64,000 bases of DNA from Kribbella caucasensis (GTDB lineage: Bacteria > Actinomycetota > Actinomycetes > Propionibacteriales > Kribbellaceae), in contig NZ_SNWQ01000016.1 of the NCBI RefSeq assembly GCF_004361855.1, positions 186,001 to 250,000 of the forward strand, in the 5' to 3' direction. How positions within the stretch are numbered: position 1 is the first letter of the stretch; each line of letters begins with the position of its first letter. A model generated the notes under the pieces. That model made no database searches. It was not told the origin of the DNA and saw only the letters and a program-made list of their open reading frames with translations. The position numbers and the translations under genes are program-made. This document shows positions 53,871 to 62,242 of this stretch, piece after piece.

Positions 53871-54837
53871 GGGCTGGTGGGTGGTCAGCACTGACACGCT
53901 GGCGGGCAGCCGGTTCATCGTGTCACCGCTGGCTGAGACGACGTCGGCGCTGAAGACACTCGAGCGCGGATCGGCCGCGCACCCGGGGGAGCGGGCCTGG
54001 CTGGACGACCACGTCCCGGCGTACCGGGCGCGCGTGGCCGAGGACCCGATCGCGGCCGCTGTGGTCCGGATCGGTCTCGGCCGGAGCTGGAACGCCGACT
54101 TCCTGACGCCGGCGCCGACGGGGGAGCGGGCGTTTGCTGATGAGGTCGAGGTGGTTCGCCGTACCGATCCGGCGGACGCTCGGGCGGATCTGCGCGTCTC
54201 ACTGGGTGGGGAGCCGCTGCCGGCGGAGCTCGAGCGGGACGATCTGCCGGCGCGGGCAGCCTCGCTGATGGAGTGGGTGTGGACCGAGACCGTGTTGCCG
54301 ACGTGGGCGCGGCGCCGGCGGATCATCGAGGCCGACATCGTGGCGCGGACGCATCAGCTCAGCCAGGGTGGCTGGGCGACGGTGCTGAACGACGTTCGGC
54401 CGAACATGCGTTGGCTGGGGGAGAGCCGGCTACAGATTAACGCTTATGACTACCCACCGCGATCGCTGGACGGTGCGCAGTTGTTCTTCGTCCCCGTGAC
54501 ACCGCGCGCCGCGTGGGTGATGTGGGCGGGGACCGACCGGTACGCCGTGGTCTATCCGTGCTCGGGCGTGCTCGCGGAATCGGACCGGGTTGACGCGCCT
54601 GAGGGTTTGAACGCGTTGCTTGGGCCCGCGCGGGCCGCCGTACTCGTGCTGCTGGGGACGCCCAAGACGACTACGCAGCTGGTGGCGCTCACCGGGCAGG
54701 GACTCGGTTCGGTCGGGCGTCACTTGAAGGTGCTGCTCGACGCGCAGTTGATCCAGCGGCGGCGTACGGGACGGTCCGTGCTCTACTACCGAACCACGGC
54801 GGGGCATGTGCTGGTAGATGCCCAGGGCAACAATTAG
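53869..54837 (+). CDS. ArsR-type winged-helix regulator with large N-terminal domain
   Basis: 322 aa. Residues about 1-235 form a domain typical of actinobacterial DUF5937-like regulators (VSTDTLAGSRFIVSPLAETTSALKTL, RRIIEADIVARTHQLSQGGWATVLNDVRP). The C-terminal winged helix (RAAVLVLLGTPKTTTQLVALTGQGLGSVGRHLKVLLDAQLIQRRRTGRSVLYYRTT) is of ArsR type without a metal-binding Cys box. It is divergent from the broken MFS gene, and the inverted repeat over its own start suggests autoregulation. Confidence 0.85.
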   Translation: MGWWVVSTDTLAGSRFIVSPLAETTSALKTLERGSAAHPGERAWLDDHVPAYRARVAEDPIAAAVVRIGLGRSWNADFLTPAPTGERAFADEVEVVRRTDPADARADLRVSLGGEPLPAELERDDLPARAASLMEWVWTETVLPTWARRRRIIEADIVARTHQLSQGGWATVLNDVRPNMRWLGESRLQINAYDYPPRSLDGAQLFFVPVTPRAAWVMWAGTDRYAVVYPCSGVLAESDRVDAPEGLNALLGPARAAVLVLLGTPKTTTQLVALTGQGLGSVGRHLKVLLDAQLIQRRRTGRSVLYYRTTAGHVLVDAQGNN

Positions 54838-54880
54838 TTAATCACCTGGCGGTTTGGTTTCTCGTGGTTATCCTTGGTGG

Positions 54881-55615
54881 ATGGAGTGGCTCGTCTTCTT
54901 GCTGAGCGGCGGTGGGGCCGCGCTGGCGGGGCGGTACGCGTGGGACCGGCGGGCCGCCCGGCGACGCGAGGCCGCGGAGCTGGAGCAGATGCGTGTGCTG
55001 GCCGACCACGACGTGACGCTGCTTGGCGAGGAGCTCGGCCGGCTCGACGAAGCGATCGCCGGACACGAGCTGGACCACGCCGCGCGGGAGGACTATCAGT
55101 CCGCCCTGGACAGCTACGAATCCGCTCGACGTACGGTGGCCCGGCTGGCTGCGGCTGATGAGGTCAGTGGTGTGGCTGATGTGCTGACCGGCGGGCGGTA
55201 TTCGTTGGCCTGTGTTCGCGCGCGGGTCGCCGGTCAGCCGTTGCCGGAGCGGCGTGCGCCGTGCTTCTTCAACCCACAACATGGTCCGTCGACCGTGGAT
55301 GTCGACTGGACGCCGCCGGTCGGTGGGACCCGGCGCGTACCGGCCTGCGCGCAGGACGCGGCCCGCGTCAAAGCTGGTGAGGAGCTCGACGACCGGTACA
55401 CCGAGTACGCCGTACCGCGTGATCCTTATCGGCGGAATCCGCGTTGGGAGGCGGGTGCCTTGATCGAGCCGTACAGTCTCGGCTACTTCGCCAGCAGCGG
55501 GGCGCGGGCGGCCGTGATGGGCCTGTCGATGGAGATGCGCGGCGAGGGCGGCGGCCGGTGGGGAGCGGAGTGGGAGGCGGTCCGGGTCAGGCGAGGACGC
55601 GGACGTCGCCGCTAG
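54881..55615 (+). CDS. Membrane-anchored hypothetical protein
   Basis: About 244 aa from ATG 54881 (MEWLVFLLSGGGAALAGRYAW). One N-terminal helix is followed by a basic stretch, a helical, probably coiled-coil region (about 30-110: EQMRVLADHDVTLLGEELGRLDEAI) and a C-terminal domain with Cys (APCFFNPQHGPSTVDVDWTPP, RVPACAQDAARVKAGEE). I recall similar unnamed actinobacterial proteins but no function. The end is Arg/Gly-rich, and it overlaps the convergent next gene by 29 bp. Confidence 0.72.
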   Translation: MEWLVFLLSGGGAALAGRYAWDRRAARRREAAELEQMRVLADHDVTLLGEELGRLDEAIAGHELDHAAREDYQSALDSYESARRTVARLAAADEVSGVADVLTGGRYSLACVRARVAGQPLPERRAPCFFNPQHGPSTVDVDWTPPVGGTRRVPACAQDAARVKAGEELDDRYTEYAVPRDPYRRNPRWEAGALIEPYSLGYFASSGARAAVMGLSMEMRGEGGGRWGAEWEAVRVRRGRGRRR

Positions 55616-56696
55616 GCAGTTTCTTCCACCAGTTGTTGTAGCGGCTGTAGACCTGCTGTTCGCGTTGTTGGAGGAGTTCTGTCAGCGATCGCGCCTCGGC
55701 AGCCAGGCCCTCCCAGGTGTCGTCGTCGAGCGGGTGGAACGCGGTCGCCTCGATCGCGCCGTCCAAGGCCCGCCACACGCCGGCGACGTACCCGTCGACC
55801 AGGAGCGTCGGCAATACGTCACCGTTGATGCGGGTGACGACCTTGCGGTACTCCGGCGGGATCACGCGGCTCCGGTCGTAGTACGCGAGCAGGACGCTGT
55901 CCCACATCGCCATCAATCTGGGCGGCGCCGGCGTGTCCTCATCCGGCCGGTCGCCGTTTGGTACGTCGTACAGAATCGTGCCGTCGGGGCCGTTCAGGTC
56001 ATCCAGCTCGAGTGCCTGTACTGCGACCTTGGCGCGGGCCCGCGGAACCATCGCGAACTGCGCGACATCCGCGACCGAGGCGGGCCCGAATCCTTCCAGG
56101 TAACGCCTGACCAGGACCTTCAAGCCATCCGCCGGCTCTTGGGTCGGCACCCCAGCCGCGACGTACGAGGGCCGGTGGCCGAACGACCACGGCCCACCGG
56201 TCGGGCTGTGCAGCAACGGCGAATACATCCGCAGCCCTCGTACGGCACCCGGATGCGCCGGCACCCCGAGCCGCTCCTCGAGCCAGCCCGCGATCTCGGG
56301 CACTGTCCGCGGCTTCTTCGCGAAGACCAGCAGCTCCAGCACCAGCTCGTCGGCATCTTCAGCGGTCAACCCGCTCGCCTGAAACCGATCATTCAACCCA
56401 GCCGCCCGCAACGTCGGCTCCACCGCATCCCTGAACGCCGGATAGTCCTCACCGTGCACCGCATGCAAGGTGATCCGCATCAACGAGGCCTTGACCACAC
56501 TCCTGGTCGCGAAGGCCTCATCCAACTCTTGCGGATCGAAGTCCTGCACTCGATTCCACAAGGCCACGTACGGCGACGCGGCCTGCTGCCCTTGCAGCGC
56601 CACCACCCGCCGAACCGCCTCCACCACCCCAACCGCTTCCCGCCCCAACAACAACTGCCGCCCCAACGTGCACCGATTAAGCCCCCGCCCAGTCAT
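55587..56696 (-). CDS. Winged-helix DNA-binding domain protein (HTH_42, AlkZ-like)
   Basis: About 369 aa from ATG 56696 (MTGRGLNRCTLGRQLLLGRE); an earlier GTG at 56720 is possible. Family hallmarks: VVALQGQQAASPYVALWNRV, ASLMRITLHAVHGEDYPAF, LRRYLEGFGPASVADVAQF-like (RRYLEGFGPAS) and a C-terminal W-x-R-x-L-D-G part. The HTH_42 family includes AlkZ, a DNA glycosylase that unhooks crosslinks made by the producer's own antibiotic, though many members are uncharacterised. The Q-x-Q-like AlkZ motif region (LQGQQ) is present. Confidence 0.85.
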   Translation of the reverse strand: MTGRGLNRCTLGRQLLLGREAVGVVEAVRRVVALQGQQAASPYVALWNRVQDFDPQELDEAFATRSVVKASLMRITLHAVHGEDYPAFRDAVEPTLRAAGLNDRFQASGLTAEDADELVLELLVFAKKPRTVPEIAGWLEERLGVPAHPGAVRGLRMYSPLLHSPTGGPWSFGHRPSYVAAGVPTQEPADGLKVLVRRYLEGFGPASVADVAQFAMVPRARAKVAVQALELDDLNGPDGTILYDVPNGDRPDEDTPAPPRLMAMWDSVLLAYYDRSRVIPPEYRKVVTRINGDVLPTLLVDGYVAGVWRALDGAIEATAFHPLDDDTWEGLAAEARSLTELLQQREQQVYSRYNNWWKKLPSGDVRVLA

Positions 56697-57036
56697 CTCC
56701 ACCCCAAGATTCTCCACCACGCGCAGGCATGGAACACCGTGTCAGTGGTCGCGGCGGCAGGAACTCGTCGTCGACTCCGACCCAGCGGATGGTGCGATGG
56801 TCACCCGGGTTGGCGTGCAACGTCTTGTCCTTGGAGGCGAAGGCGTCTAACAACTCGAGACCGGATTGGCGGTCGACGTGCTCGTCGTCCCACGGGAGCA
56901 GGAACTGGATCGGGACGGTGATCCGTCTCGCCGCCTCGATCAGCGCCTCGTACGCGAAGAACCCGCCACCGAAGATGGCAGCCGTGATCCGGGGTTCGAG
57001 GGTCGAGAAGGCAGCGCGGGAAGCCAGTTCCGACAC
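56677..57036 (-). pseudogene. C-terminal fragment of alpha/beta hydrolase
   Basis: 119 codons matching the end of a dienelactone-hydrolase-like alpha/beta hydrolase: AAIFGGGFFAYEALIEAARRITVPIQFLLPWDDEHV (catalytic Asp region) and KTLHANPGDHRTI (catalytic His). The N-terminal half with the nucleophile elbow is absent; upstream the immunity-like gene begins within 21 bp. It is probably a remnant after insertion or deletion. It overlaps the HTH_42 gene start by 20 bp. Confidence 0.6.
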
Positions 57037-57056
57037 CTGCGAGTGGTAACTCTGCC

Positions 57057-57575
57057 TCAGTCGTCGAAGACGTTCCAGCAGATCGGGCTTCGACGGTGCT
57101 GGTCGTCGAGGACCAGCTCTCGAACCTCCGCGGGAATTCTTTCTCGCTGCCAGTCTCGTTCCCGGACGCGTGCTGTTTCTGCCTCACTGGCGACAGCGGA
57201 AGCCACGGCTGCCCTGATCGCGTACGCCGCAGCTCCCAGGTCATGGGCTGCGACGTGGGCCACCGCGACTGCTTGGCCGGCCGCTAGAGCGGCGAACTTC
57301 GCCGGGTCGGGTAGTCCACGTGCGGCGGCATTCGCCACGAATGCGGTTTTGTGCGCATCACGCATGCGTACCTCGCCGCGGATCCATCCACGACCGATCT
57401 CGATAGCGTCCCGCGGGCGCGTGTCGCGCGGCTGCTCCTGCTCGAAAAGATGCAGAACGTGCTCCGCGCAGAGGGCGGCCCACTCCGCAAGCATCCGGTG
57501 ATGCTCGTCCGTCAACGTCCCGCCGCGGCGCACGGTGATCAATCGGGGGTCACGCTCAGCTGGCAGGATCGGCAT
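57057..57575 (-). CDS. Putative immunity protein (Imm-5-like)
   Basis: About 172 aa from ATG 57575 (MPILPAERDPRLITVRRGGTLTDEHHRML). Helical, Ala-rich, with LAEWAALCAEHVLHLFE, ARGLPDPAKFAALAAGQAVAVAHVAAHDLGAAAYAIRA and a C-terminal W-x-R-E-x-x-P-E-V-R-E-L-V segment. This matches proteins annotated as putative immunity proteins of polymorphic toxin systems. No toxin is adjacent, so it may be an orphan immunity gene that protects against foreign toxins (inference). Confidence 0.75.
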   Translation of the reverse strand: MPILPAERDPRLITVRRGGTLTDEHHRMLAEWAALCAEHVLHLFEQEQPRDTRPRDAIEIGRGWIRGEVRMRDAHKTAFVANAAARGLPDPAKFAALAAGQAVAVAHVAAHDLGAAAYAIRAAVASAVASEAETARVRERDWQRERIPAEVRELVLDDQHRRSPICWNVFDD

Positions 57576-57785
57576 GAGCTCATTCTTTCTCGTCATCCCA
57601 CGCAATCACCAAGCCCAGTCCCTCCCGACGTACCGCCGACAGTTGTACGGCGTACAACCTTGCAAACGGAATGCAGTTGCGGTGACGGTCAGGTAGATAT
57701 GGGCCGGTGCAGATCGAGATCCCTGAGCCGTGGCCGCCGCCACGCACGCCCCCTCACAACTCGTTCGGTTTCTGAGGCCCGCGCC

Positions 57786-57827
57786 GCTCATGTTCGTACC
57801 GTATGGTGATACGGTACGAACATGAGC
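57786..57827. promoter_or_regulatory. 42-bp palindrome overlapping TetR gene start
   Basis: Perfect 19-bp arms (left arm GCTCATGTTCGTACCGTAT) around GGTG. The right arm contains the ATG at 57822. The size and position indicate a strong operator for the TetR-family protein it precedes. Confidence 0.75.
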
Positions 57828-58445
57828 AATCTGGGTTCTGGTCGCGCTCGCCGCGCGGGCGGCGACAGGCGCACGCTCGTGCTCGACCAGGTGGTCGCGG
57901 TGCTCGCTGACCGCGGCTACGCCGGCACTCGGTACATCGACGTGGCTGAGGCGTCGGGGGTGGCGGTCAGTACCTTGCAGGGCTATTTCGGTTCGCGCGA
58001 GGACATGCTGATCGAGGCATTCGGGCGCGCCACTTCCGTCGCGGTAGTTGCTATGAATGAGCTAGCGGCACAGTTTGACGACCCCTGGCAGCAGTTGGTT
58101 GCGATGGTCGATCGAGGTCTGTCCACGAGCGTCGTCACCTGGCGGATGCTCATGGAGTTCTGGACCGCCGCCGCCCATGACGCCGAGTTGCAGGAACATG
58201 CCGCCGCGTTAGCGGCGCAGTACCGGGAACCGTTCACTGATGCGGTGCGGCGAGGCATCGAGAGCGGCGCGTTCACCCCGCGCTTCGACACCGCTGCGAT
58301 TGTCGAGGTCGCTGTGGCGACGATAGTTGGTCAGCTCTACCCGGTCGTCCTGGGCCACCAAGCGCCGCAGGACAAGGACTATCGCGATGTCGTTCTCGCT
58401 CAGCTCGCCTTCGCGCTCACGACAAGCACAGAGGACGCCTCGTGA
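57822..58445 (+). CDS. TetR family transcriptional regulator
   Basis: 207 aa. Residues about 15-62 are the helix-turn-helix (VLDQVVAVLADRGYAGTRYIDVAEASGVAVSTLQGYFGSREDMLIEAF cut into its helices). The ligand domain has VTWRMLMEFWTAAAHDAELQEHA and a TetR_C-like end. The ATG lies inside the right arm of a 42-bp palindrome, so the gene must be autoregulated and there is no room for an ordinary ribosome site. The RidA gene follows 62 bp downstream and is the probable second target. Confidence 0.9.
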   Translation: MSNLGSGRARRAGGDRRTLVLDQVVAVLADRGYAGTRYIDVAEASGVAVSTLQGYFGSREDMLIEAFGRATSVAVVAMNELAAQFDDPWQQLVAMVDRGLSTSVVTWRMLMEFWTAAAHDAELQEHAAALAAQYREPFTDAVRRGIESGAFTPRFDTAAIVEVAVATIVGQLYPVVLGHQAPQDKDYRDVVLAQLAFALTTSTEDAS

Positions 58446-58507
58446 ACGCCACGGGGCGCTACTAAACGGGGCGCAGAAACGCCAATCACACAAGAGAGGT
58501 GACCCAC

Positions 58508-58909
58508 ATGTCACATACCATCGTCAATCCGGACGGCTTGCACAATCCGGTCCCGTTCGGCTACAGCCACACCGCCGCCATCCCGGCTGGCACGGAGCTG
58601 GTGTTTGTCTCGGGTCAGTACGGATCGGGCCCGGACGGCATGGTTGTCTCGCCCGACTTCACCGAGCAGGTGCGGCAAGCGTTCAGCAATCTGGGTATCG
58701 CCCTTGCCGCCCACGGGCTCGACCTCAGCCATGTCGTCCAGCTCAGGACGTACGTGGTGAACCCCGACTTCGAGAAGCTCGGGGTAATCGGCCAGGCCGT
58801 ACAGGGCGGGTGCGGCGCCACGCCTCCCACGCAAACCGCCATCGGGGTTGCCGGCCTGGCCATGCCCGACATCCTGTTCGAGGTCGAAGCCGTCGCCGCC
58901 CGGCCCTAG
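58508..58909 (+). CDS. RidA/YjgF family protein
   Basis: About 133 aa from ATG 58508 with GAGAGG 8 nt upstream. It has FVSGQYGSGPDG, AFSNLGIALAAHGLDLSHVVQLRTYVVNPDF and PPTQTAIGVAGLAMPDILFEVEAVAA. The conserved Arg of RidA enamine/imine deaminases appears in R-T-Y-V rather than the usual C-terminal P-x-R-x-x; here T-Q-T replaces it, so deaminase activity is uncertain. Probably co-regulated with the TetR gene. Many such RidA paralogues work with flavin enzymes or in catabolism. Confidence 0.88.
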   Translation: MSHTIVNPDGLHNPVPFGYSHTAAIPAGTELVFVSGQYGSGPDGMVVSPDFTEQVRQAFSNLGIALAAHGLDLSHVVQLRTYVVNPDFEKLGVIGQAVQGGCGATPPTQTAIGVAGLAMPDILFEVEAVAARP

Positions 58910-58922
58910 CGTCATTGCCCCA

Positions 58923-58956
58923 GGCAAGTACGGCGTCGCCTGCTGCCGTACTTGCC
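58923..58956. terminator. Bidirectional terminator hairpin
   Basis: Perfect 12-bp inverted repeat GGCAAGTACGGC / GCCGTACTTGCC with a 10-nt loop, in the 55-bp gap between convergent RidA and glycosyltransferase genes. Confidence 0.75.
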
Positions 58957-58964
58957 CAGGGCCA

Positions 58965-60170
58965 CTAGCTGACGAGTTGCTCGACTGCGTCCGCGCCGAC
59001 CTCGGCAGACGGGAGGGACTCGGCTTCAACCTGTAACGCACGCGCTGCCAGCCGGTAGCTCGGTGTCGTCAGCACGTCTTCAACAGCCGCTCCAGCATCG
59101 CCGGATGACACGGCAAGGGGATCAAGCACGCGGCCGACGCCGAGCGCGTCACATCGGTCCGCGTTCCAGGGCTGATCGGCGCCCATGGGCAGCAAGACGA
59201 GCGGGACGCCGCAGGCGAGGGCAGAGACAACCGTCCCCGAGCCGGCATGTGAGACGACGACAGCGGCCCGCGGCAGTAGGGCGCGCTGCGGCACGAACCG
59301 CTCGACGAGCACGTTTTCGTTGCGTGCTCCGAGTTCGGCTGGATCGAACTCGCGGCCCACCGTGACGATGATGTTCGCGGTCAGCCCCTCAAGACCCGTC
59401 AGGATGCGGGTGAACAGATCACCTGACTCCTGGTGAAAGATCGTGCCGAGGGTGAAATAGACGAGCGGACGACCAGGTCGTGAAGCAAGCCACGCGGCGA
59501 CGCGGCCGATGGCGGGATCGTCGAGAACTTGGTGGTCGTCGAGGACATCCGGCCGGATGGCGAGGGATGACGCTGGAAGCGGCGTACCCGGCTCGCGAAA
59601 CGACGGCATGACCGGCGCGATGGTGAGGAAGCGATCAAGAAATCCGGGATCTGGCGGCAGGCCGAACTCAGCGCGCAGTTTGTTCAGTGGTTCATCCAGT
59701 AGGCCCGGCGCGATCATCCCGCCCGCGGCGAGCACCACGACCGAGGCGTGGGGGATACCCAAGCACTCGGCTGCCACGGCCGCGCCGAAGTCGACCTCGT
59801 CACGAACAACAACGTCCGGTTCGAACCGTTGTCCAACGCCGACAATTCTCGGTGCGCGGTCGTGTGCGATCCGACCCGCGAAGGCATCGCGGATGGCCCT
59901 GATCTCGGCGTCGCGGTCTGTTCTCACCAGGGGGCCTCGGTACGTTGCCGCCGCGAGCGTGGGACCGCCGCTGTCGACGACGCCGAATCCGGCACCGCGA
60001 ATCGTGTCGAGCATCGCCGATTGGCAGGTGAACAGAACGTCGTGCCCTCGTGCGGCGAGCGCATGGGCGATCGGCATCATTGGCAGAGCGTGGCCATTGC
60101 CACCAGTGAAGGAGAACAGAGCGCGCACCCCGCCATTGTCCCCGAATGGCAGAGTCCCGACCTCAGCCAT
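58965..60170 (-). CDS. GT1/MGT-like glycosyltransferase
   Basis: 401 aa from ATG 60170, or about 387 aa from GTG 60128, which would give MRALFSFTGGNGHALPM, the usual opening of the family. GT-B fold: the N-terminal acceptor domain ends near 200, and the C-terminal UDP/TDP-sugar domain has VYFTLGTIF, VERFVPQRALLPRAAVVVSHAGSGTVVSALACGVPLVLLPMGADQPWNADR (the H-x-G-x-x-T..D-Q motif). Such enzymes glycosylate macrolides and other natural products, for biosynthesis or self-resistance. There are no biosynthetic neighbours here, so inactivation of a foreign compound is possible (inference). Confidence 0.9.
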   Translation of the reverse strand: MAEVGTLPFGDNGGVRALFSFTGGNGHALPMMPIAHALAARGHDVLFTCQSAMLDTIRGAGFGVVDSGGPTLAAATYRGPLVRTDRDAEIRAIRDAFAGRIAHDRAPRIVGVGQRFEPDVVVRDEVDFGAAVAAECLGIPHASVVVLAAGGMIAPGLLDEPLNKLRAEFGLPPDPGFLDRFLTIAPVMPSFREPGTPLPASSLAIRPDVLDDHQVLDDPAIGRVAAWLASRPGRPLVYFTLGTIFHQESGDLFTRILTGLEGLTANIIVTVGREFDPAELGARNENVLVERFVPQRALLPRAAVVVSHAGSGTVVSALACGVPLVLLPMGADQPWNADRCDALGVGRVLDPLAVSSGDAGAAVEDVLTTPSYRLAARALQVEAESLPSAEVGADAVEQLVS

Positions 60171-60355
60171 GAAGGCCGCAGATCACGACGCCCGTCCCCA
60201 GGCCGTGCTGCCCGGCGAGTACGGGCGAAGTACGGGCAGCGGCATGCCGATCGTCATCCGTACGATCGGGCCGCGATCCGGTGATCTGTTGCGTGCGGCA
60301 ACTGCCTGCCGGCCGGACCCTGCCTTTCGACTCGACCTCTCTGGAGGAACTCCTG

Positions 60356-61252
60356 ATGCGTAAGTCCATCGTGGCTGGGGCGACAGCGCTGGCTGTCGTC
60401 GCGACCGGTCTGGCCGTGGCCGGAATCGTCCGAACCGCCGGTCCGGCGACCGCGGCAGTCGGCGACGTACCGGCGGACTGCGAGACCTGGACCACGGCGT
60501 ACCGATCCGATGGACAGCGTCTCAGCTACAAGTACTCCGCCCGGAAGACCAGCACCGAGGCGCTCCCCGGCGACAAGCTCGGCTGGGTGCCGACGGCACT
60601 CGCGGGGGGCGCGGAATCCGGGGGCGAGGACGTGTTCGAGAGCAGCAGCCTGGTCACGCATCCGACCGACGGCTATCTCTACCGCGTGTACCGCGTTGGC
60701 CGGCGGATCGACGGAGTCTGGAGGATCACGAAGCACACCACCAGCCGCATCGCGCCCGGGTTCGCCGGGACCCGGATTCTCGCGAGTGGACCGGGGCGCT
60801 ACTACTACCGTCTGACGGGCAACTCGCTGTACCGCTTCGAGGTGATCTACTCCGCCGATCAACCGCCCCGGATCACCACGCCGGTGAAGATGCCCGGCAG
60901 CAACTGGGACACGGTCAACACCTTGCAGTACCAGCGCACCGGCGGCACGGCTGACGCCCCGGTGCACGTGATGCTCGGCACCAAGACCAACGGGCAGCTC
61001 AAGGAGTGGCGGATCAACGAGGCGAACCCGGCAACGATCACCTCGAAGATCCTGCGGAACGCCGGCTGGGGAGTCTTCACCAGCTTGAACACCGGCTTCT
61101 GCAACTCGCGTCCCAACGGCCGCCCATTGATCGGCATCACCGCCGCAGGCAGGGCCTCCGTGCACTTCGACGCCAACAGCAAGGACGGTGACGGCACCGA
61201 CATCAAGGGCGGCTCCCTCGGATTCGTCGGCTGGACCGAGAAGGCCTACTGA
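60356..61252 (+). CDS. Secreted beta-propeller-like hypothetical protein
   Basis: 298 aa from ATG 60356 with GGAGGAACTCCTG upstream. A signal peptide (MRKSIVAGATALAVVATGLAVAGI, cleaved after ATAA) is followed by a beta-rich domain with YLYRVYRVGRRIDGVWRI, ILASGPGRYYYRLTGNSLYRFEVIY and LLGTKTNGQLKEWRI-like strands, ending W-T-E-K-A-Y. The repeats suggest a tachylectin-like propeller, but this is weak. No catalytic motif is seen. Divergent from the glycosyltransferase; followed by a clear terminator. Confidence 0.78.
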   Translation: MRKSIVAGATALAVVATGLAVAGIVRTAGPATAAVGDVPADCETWTTAYRSDGQRLSYKYSARKTSTEALPGDKLGWVPTALAGGAESGGEDVFESSSLVTHPTDGYLYRVYRVGRRIDGVWRITKHTTSRIAPGFAGTRILASGPGRYYYRLTGNSLYRFEVIYSADQPPRITTPVKMPGSNWDTVNTLQYQRTGGTADAPVHVMLGTKTNGQLKEWRINEANPATITSKILRNAGWGVFTSLNTGFCNSRPNGRPLIGITAAGRASVHFDANSKDGDGTDIKGGSLGFVGWTEKAY

Positions 61253-61287
61253 CAACAGAAGGGCTACGGCCAGTAGCTCCGGAGTTC

Positions 61288-61321
61288 GGTGCCGGCGATC
61301 CTGTCCCGGGTCGCCGGCACC
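61288..61321 (+). terminator. Terminator after secreted protein gene
   Basis: GGTGCCGGCGA / TCGCCGGCACC, a perfect 11-bp stem with a 12-nt loop, 36 bp after the stop; followed by ATTTCGT. Confidence 0.75.
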
Positions 61322-61592
61322 ATTTCGTCCGGCCGTCGGCCTCTGGCGGCCCGCTGCACCCGCGGGCGCTTCTACTGGACAGCCTGCGTATCAAGTCGAT
61401 GCGTAATCCGAGCCAACCGATCACCGTCATGCAAAAGTCGCGTGCATCGTTGCTGTCTGATGAGGTTGGATCCCTCATCGGAGGCGTGGCGATGTGCGGC
61501 TCGATCGACTTCAGAAGTTCGCGGACGCCAGCGACGTCCGCCGCACGCGTCTGACCGCTTCACCCGCGACCGTGAGAGCAGAGTGACCGTAC
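61322..61592. other. Intergenic remainder before GNAT gene
   Basis: 271 bp with somewhat lower GC than its surroundings. Only a 7-bp hairpin (GCGGACG / CGTCCGC, 61521-61541) was noticed. No gene, convincing promoter or ribosome site was recognised. Confidence 0.4.
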
Positions 61593-62237
61593 ATGAAGAA
61601 CTATCCGCTCCTCGATGTGCGCGTCAGCACACCAACGCTCGAGCTGCGCAGCGCCACCGACGAGCTGCTGGATCAGCTCGCGGATGTCGTGCGCGCGGGC
61701 AAGACCCATGCCGATCCTGCACCGTACGACGACCCGATGTCGTTCTACGAGACCGATCCTGACCTGCGGGTCGCCAAGTGGCTTCGGGCGATCTGGCGGC
61801 GCCGCGGCACGGTCGAGCCTGATGCTTGGCGGCTCTACTTCGTGGTCATGATCGACGGCCGGCCTGTCGGGGAGCAGACAATGACGGGAGTGAACTTCTC
61901 CACTCTCGGAACGGTCACGACCTTCTCCTGGCTGTCTGCCGATCAGCGTGGCCATGGCCTCGGGCACGAGATGCGGGCAGCGATCCTGCACCTGGCCTTC
62001 GACGGCCTCGGGGCGAAGGAAGCAAGCAGCGACGCCTTCGTGGACAACCACGGCTCCAACGCGATCTCGCGAGGTCTCGGCTACGAACCCAACGGGTCCG
62101 AATGGGCAACGAGGCAAGGCGAACCCGCCCTGCTCAACCGGTGGCGACTCACCCGGGACGACTGGGAACAGCGCCGCAGGGACGACATCCAGCTCCACAA
62201 CATCGAGGCCTGTCACGCCCTCCTGCCCTTGTCCTGA
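61593..62237 (+). CDS. GNAT family N-acetyltransferase
   Basis: 214 aa. The acetyl-CoA binding region reads FSWLSADQRGHGLGHEMRAAILHLAF (R-G-x-G-x-G/A pattern), preceded by VVMIDGRPVGEQTMTGVNF and followed by NGSNAISRGLGYE-like (HGSNAISRGLGYEPNG). It resembles RimJ/RimL-like small-molecule or protein N-acetyltransferases. The weak ribosome site (GTGACCGTAC before ATG) leaves the start slightly uncertain. The substrate is unknown. Confidence 0.88.
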   Translation: MKNYPLLDVRVSTPTLELRSATDELLDQLADVVRAGKTHADPAPYDDPMSFYETDPDLRVAKWLRAIWRRRGTVEPDAWRLYFVVMIDGRPVGEQTMTGVNFSTLGTVTTFSWLSADQRGHGLGHEMRAAILHLAFDGLGAKEASSDAFVDNHGSNAISRGLGYEPNGSEWATRQGEPALLNRWRLTRDDWEQRRRDDIQLHNIEACHALLPLS

Positions 62238-62242
62238 CGTCA

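Noticed and set aside
57606-57791. 61-codon minus-strand ORF starting in the 42-bp palindrome
   Set aside because: Its ATG exists only because the palindrome mirrors the TetR start; the encoded sequence has no protein-like features.
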